Source: Flavobacterium sp. Sd200
GTDB lineage: Bacteria; Bacteroidota; Bacteroidia; Flavobacteriales; Flavobacteriaceae
Length of the DNA: 55,814 nucleotides
Direction of reading: 5' to 3'
Assembly (NCBI RefSeq): GCF_009826935.1
Contig: NZ_WUMN01000011.1
Location: 1 to 55,814 of the forward strand
This document shows, one piece after another, positions 52,658 to 55,814 of the stretch. The position numbers were made by a program, and so were the translations under genes. The stretch's first letter is position 1; each line of letters starts with the position of its first letter. The notes below the pieces were generated by a model. That model made no database searches. It worked only from the letters and a program-made list of their open reading frames with translations, and was not told where the DNA came from.

Positions 52658-53668
52658 TTAGTGTTTCATGCCTGGCCTTCTTTTCTTTTTAGGCTGTCGG
52701 GTTAGCTCAGAGTCTCTATAGTCTGAAGTATATTCAGGGTTCATTAGCTGTCCTATAAGTCCTGCAATTTGTTTTTCAACTACTTCAAAAGAAGTTTTGT
52801 GGTTATTAAACTGTTGACTATTTCCCTGCTTAAAGTTGTTATTAGCACCAATAGTGCTAATATTTAAACTTTCATTTTTTCGACTTGCCCGTTTTGCTTC
52901 AAGCTGCTGCTGCAGGCTCAATATCTTTTCAATCTTGGCCAGAGAAAAACCAACCTCGCTTCCTTTAAATTTTACTTTTTTATCATCCACAAAGGAGATA
53001 CCCCTACCTTTCAGGACTCTATACCCTAAACCCTCCATGTGGTTTTCAAAGGCCGGGTAACTACTGGTTTGCTTTAATGCCTGCTGTATATCCGCTTTCA
53101 GCTTTTCCTTCCGGCTGTCGTGCCTGGGGAGTTGCCTATCCTTTGCTGAGAGGAATTTCCTTGGGCTTAATACCTCCTGCAAGCCGTACTGCTTTTCAAG
53201 CTTACGGCAGAGTTCTGCCATCCGCTTATAGCTGTTGCTGTCTGTAGCTACCTTGCCATCAAAGCCTACCCGGTTGGCGGCGATATGGATATGCTGCTCT
53301 TTGGTATCCTTGTGCAGTACGCAGATGTATTGATGGTCGGCTACGCCAAATGCTTCGGCGCAAGTCCTTCCAACATCTGTTAATTGTGTTTTTGATAACT
53401 CTTCGCCTGGTGCCAACCGCAGGGACAAATGCAGCATCGTTTTTTCAATACGTTTGCTTAGCCTGCTCACATCTTTAAACTGCTCGGTAAGTTCATATTT
53501 GTTGCCAAAGCATTTGTTGTATTCTAATACCTCGGCACGTTCCCTGTGCTGCAAGTGCTCTCCTGCTGCAAGCCCTAATTTCTTTTCTTCGGACAATTCT
53601 TTTTTATCTTCCAGTACATAACTGAGCAGGTGGTAAATTGAAGCCCCTATGGACACATGGCCAATCAT
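52658..53668 (-). CDS. Relaxase/mobilisation nuclease
   Basis: 336 aa. The metal-binding triad is in EQHIHIAANRV (His126, His128, Asn132), the HxH-x3-N signature of relaxase family MOB domains (Pfam Relaxase). The N-terminal MIGHVSIGASIYHLLSYVLED has the conserved YVLE-type segment; the active-site Tyr is probably in this region. It nicks oriT for mobilisation by a helper conjugation system. Its ATG overlaps the mobC stop by 4 nt (ATGA). Confidence 0.93.
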   Translation of the reverse strand: MIGHVSIGASIYHLLSYVLEDKKELSEEKKLGLAAGEHLQHRERAEVLEYNKCFGNKYELTEQFKDVSRLSKRIEKTMLHLSLRLAPGEELSKTQLTDVGRTCAEAFGVADHQYICVLHKDTKEQHIHIAANRVGFDGKVATDSNSYKRMAELCRKLEKQYGLQEVLSPRKFLSAKDRQLPRHDSRKEKLKADIQQALKQTSSYPAFENHMEGLGYRVLKGRGISFVDDKKVKFKGSEVGFSLAKIEKILSLQQQLEAKRASRKNESLNISTIGANNNFKQGNSQQFNNHKTSFEVVEKQIAGLIGQLMNPEYTSDYRDSELTRQPKKKRRPGMKH

Positions 53669-54048
53669 AACAGGTAGTTTTTTATTTGCAGGGCAAGGTC
53701 TTTCACTTGATTGGACTGCACTTTTAGTTCTGCCCGTTCAATCGGACTAAGCTCGTCATTGCTGTTACGCTTTTTGGCAATCTGGTTCAGGTTCGCAGCC
53801 ATGTGGTTTAGCGTAGCGGTAAAGCTTAAAACTTCTTTTGGCAGGGCTTTGTTCTTGAAATTAATTTTTGAAGTAAGGCCAAGCTCACGCAGGTATTCTG
53901 ATATGGTCAGCCTTGCTTTTCTTGCCTTGGCTTCAATGGCTTTACGCTCAAATAGTGTACACTTAATTGCCATCACCTGGTTCCTTTTAATCTCTTTGGG
54001 AGGCCGGCCGCCTTTATTCCTATTGTTGTCATTTACTCCTTCCATCAT
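53665..54048 (-). CDS. mobC: MobC-like relaxosome accessory protein
   Basis: 127 aa, basic. KGGRPPKEIKRNQVMAIKC leads to a ribbon-helix-helix-like segment (FERKAIEAKARKARLTISEYL) and the MobC tail FTATLNHMAANLNQIAKKRN. MobC opens DNA at oriT for the relaxase. It lies next to the candidate oriT on its upstream side. Confidence 0.88.
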   Translation of the reverse strand: MMEGVNDNNRNKGGRPPKEIKRNQVMAIKCTLFERKAIEAKARKARLTISEYLRELGLTSKINFKNKALPKEVLSFTATLNHMAANLNQIAKKRNSNDELSPIERAELKVQSNQVKDLALQIKNYLL

Positions 54049-54069
54049 CTTTAACCATTACGATTTTTT

Positions 54070-54156
54070 GAATGCGGCAGCATGAAAAAAATCCCTCAAC
54101 GAATGCGGTAGCATGAGTTGAGCCAGCGTTTTGGTTTTACCAAAACATAGCTGGCT
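54070..54156. other. Candidate origin of transfer (oriT)
   Basis: Three structures lie in the 120-nt gap directly upstream of mobC. GAATGCGG[C/T]AGCATGA is repeated at 54070 and 54101 (31-nt period, one mismatch). CTCAAC (54095) pairs with GTTGAG (54117). AGCCAGC-GTTTTGGT (54121-54135) pairs with ACCAAAAC-ATA-GCTGGCT (139-156) around TTT. Repeats and a hairpin beside mobC are expected of an oriT; the nick site is not identified. Confidence 0.6.
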
Positions 54157-54168
54157 ACCACTCAGACG

Positions 54169-55104
54169 TCATATAGACCTTCCATGCTTTTTAAAAGCTT
54201 TAAGTGTTTCAGGCTGCTTTAGCCAGTCGTTCAAATCCTTTTGATTTCGGTACAGATTACTTTGGTCAGTAAACCTTTCAGGGCTTCTTTCCAAAGCTTC
54301 TTTTGTGAGTTTCATCCCCGCATCGTCCCGGTCAAGGTACAGGCTAACGTGCTTATGCTGTTCCATAAGTTCCCAGGACTTTTGAAAAAAGGCAAGGGAG
54401 TTCAGTACCAAAAAATTAGCAGGTGGCCCTGTGGCTTTTTGGGTTATGGCTTTAAAAGACATTAAATCAAAAAAGCCTTCAAAAACATCGAGGGATTTTG
54501 CCCCGCTGTCAAAGAAACTTATAGCCTTTGGCGAACTGCTGCCTTTGAAAAATTCATTTCGCAATTCATATCCACCCTCGTCATTCTTAAACCCGATGGC
54601 GGTCTGCTTTTTGCCGTACAAGAGAAAAGCCACCTCCCTGCAATACTGCCTGGCAATCGCCAGTGGGATGTTCCGTTTTTCCAAATAGGCAATCAACCTG
54701 CTATCCGAAATAATCCTGCTATCCGTTACCACTATCTTGTTACCATTCTCCATTTTTTTTTCACCAGCAGAAATTTCCTTTACAATGCCTAACAGTTTAG
54801 GGGGTGCCTGCGGTTGAAAAAGAAAGGTTTCAGCACCTCCGGATGATAGCTTTTGTAGCAGTTCGGGTATCGTGCAGCGGAAATATGAAATCCCAAAATC
54901 AATCAGGTCGCCACCTTTACCAATACCGTGGTCGAACCAGACATTACCCTTTCGGTTAACTTTAAAGGAAGCGGTCTGTTCATTTCGCAAAGGGGATTTG
55001 TACCAGTAATCATTGTTCCTGATTTTTGACGGTTCATATCCAAGCGAAGCGAGGAAATCCACCATGTCAATTTGTTTTGCTAAAGCACAAGTCAGCTTTT
55101 CCAT
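54169..55104 (-). CDS. DnaG-like primase / TOPRIM protein of the mobile element
   Basis: 311 aa. The N-terminus follows the CHC2 zinc-finger domain in outline (YWYKSPLRNEQTASFKVN, VWFDHGIGKGGDLIDF), but the zinc ligands C-P-x-H and C-x2-C are replaced. The TOPRIM domain has FEGFFDLMSFKA (catalytic Glu) and SLYLDRDDAGMKL (the DxD acidic pair). It likely initiates replication of the transferred strand. Separated from the HTH gene by 20 nt, in the same direction. Confidence 0.85.
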   Translation of the reverse strand: MEKLTCALAKQIDMVDFLASLGYEPSKIRNNDYWYKSPLRNEQTASFKVNRKGNVWFDHGIGKGGDLIDFGISYFRCTIPELLQKLSSGGAETFLFQPQAPPKLLGIVKEISAGEKKMENGNKIVVTDSRIISDSRLIAYLEKRNIPLAIARQYCREVAFLLYGKKQTAIGFKNDEGGYELRNEFFKGSSSPKAISFFDSGAKSLDVFEGFFDLMSFKAITQKATGPPANFLVLNSLAFFQKSWELMEQHKHVSLYLDRDDAGMKLTKEALERSPERFTDQSNLYRNQKDLNDWLKQPETLKAFKKHGRSI

Positions 55105-55124
55105 AATTTATAATTTGTGGAAAC

Positions 55125-55397
55125 CTATTGGCTTGCGCCTTCCATTAGCTTCTGTATGTCTTCATAACGGTAATACAACAAGCCTCCAATTTTACTGAAG
55201 GGTAGAATACCGTTAACCCTTAGATTCTGAAGCGTACCAGCTGATATACCTAACAGCTTGCGTACTTCAAAACTTTTAAGCCAGTTGCGTTGTTCTTCTC
55301 CTCGTTTGCGTGGAAATGCCTGAAATTTTCGGATTTCTTCCAGTAACTCTTTCTTGAATCGTTCAAGGTCGTCCCTTGTAATTAACTCTACATTCAT
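55125..55397 (-). CDS. Excisionase-like helix-turn-helix protein
   Basis: 90 aa. The C-terminal MerR-like HTH (VRKLLGISAGTLQNLRVNGILPFSKIG, then GLLYYRYEDIQKLM) is the helix-turn-helix/excisionase type common at the start of Bacteroidota mobilisable element operons. It likely controls excision or the operon. The matching integrase is not in the window. Confidence 0.85.
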   Translation of the reverse strand: MNVELITRDDLERFKKELLEEIRKFQAFPRKRGEEQRNWLKSFEVRKLLGISAGTLQNLRVNGILPFSKIGGLLYYRYEDIQKLMEGASQ

Positions 55398-55599
55398 CGT
55401 TCTTCATTTTTACATTAAACATAACCTCAATGCAGGCCGTTAACTAATTGATGAGCTTACAGCCGTTTTGATTACAAAGTAAAGGAGGTATCAATTTAAA
55501 AAGATGACCATTGTGAACGTTTGGTTAATTTGTTATTATTTTGTAATAAATAAAGTCAGTAGCTTTCGATTAAAAAAATATTAATTACTTTTACTGCAA

Positions 55600-55814
55600 T
55601 GCATAACATCAGGCAAATACTCACTGTTTTTTTATCAGCTTACCTGCTGATATTAATAGTATTGCCTTGTACTGATGCGCACAATACCTACAATAAAAAA
55701 CAGTCAGAGGAAATTACACAAGGCACATCAGAACACAAGGACGATTTTGAAGTATGCACGCCTTTTTGTGTCTGTGGAAGTTGTATCACTGCAATGGTGG
55801 TACAGCCGATAGCG
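55600..55814 (+). CDS. DUF6660-like secreted protein, cut by the window edge
   Basis: Only the first 71 residues are present. A signal peptide starts at MHNIRQILTVFLSAYLLI and is followed by VLPCTDAH, then CTPFCVCGSC, a Cys-rich core. This layout matches DUF6660, small proteins that in Bacteroidota usually precede CusA/CzcA-type cation efflux operons. It may mark metal-resistance cargo beyond the right edge. There is no stop codon in the window. Confidence 0.65.

Overview
The window looks like chromosome of a Flavobacterium-like member of the Bacteroidota. The evidence is a SusC/SusD pair, type IX secretion sorting tails, promoters of the TTTG / TAnnTTTG type, absence of clear Shine-Dalgarno sequences, and an AT-rich intergenic background. 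There are no rRNA or intact tRNA genes.

Region 1 (1-10,600) is housekeeping and small accessory genes: an endonuclease III-like glycosylase, a cytoplasmic and a lipoprotein MsrB, an alpha/beta hydrolase, two paralogous RCC1-repeat proteins with type IX sorting tails (the second frameshifted), an M48 lipoprotein protease, a frameshifted DUF2199 gene, an ABC-F ATPase, a methyltransferase-like protein and a Rho-N-like small protein.

Region 2 (10,600-36,480) is a glucuronoxylan utilisation locus: SusC/SusD uptake, a CE20-like acetyl esterase, a LacI-family regulator, a hexuronate pathway operon (uxuB-uxuA-uxaC-MFS transporter), a GH2 and a GH3 glycosidase, and a GH115-GH67-xylA operon. The suggested flow is deacetylation, removal of (methyl)glucuronic acid from internal (GH115) and terminal (GH67) positions, xylo-oligosaccharide hydrolysis by GH3, xylose isomerisation by XylA, and glucuronate to KDG by UxaC/UxuB/UxuA. 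A 19-bp motif is repeated upstream of susC, of uxuB and in the GH3/GH115 divergent promoter, which ties the transcription units into one probable regulon. No endo-xylanase, xylulokinase or KDG kinase/aldolase is in the window.

Region 3 (36,500-42,080) is a probable copper locus: an MbnH-like di-haem protein, an MbnP-like lipoprotein, a TonB-dependent receptor with an OprC-like CxxxM site, a FixH/YtkA-like lipoprotein and a small Cys/His protein.

Region 4 (about 42,220 to the end) looks like an integrated mobilisable element. It starts at what appears to be a 3' tRNA fragment and contains a zeta-type toxin/antitoxin pair, a tandem nucleotidyltransferase-like/HEPN protein, an XRE regulator, a three-gene AT-rich cargo block (unknown helical protein, VWA-DUF3883 nuclease-like fusion, 1220-aa SEC-C/PD-(D/E)XK protein), a mobilisation operon with a candidate oriT, a primase-like protein and an excisionase-like HTH. 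A DUF6660-like gene is cut by the right edge. The integrase and right attachment site must lie outside. The best candidate for an undescribed system is the 46.0-51.9 kb cargo block, read as a possible anti-phage defence module. That is inference from domains and context.
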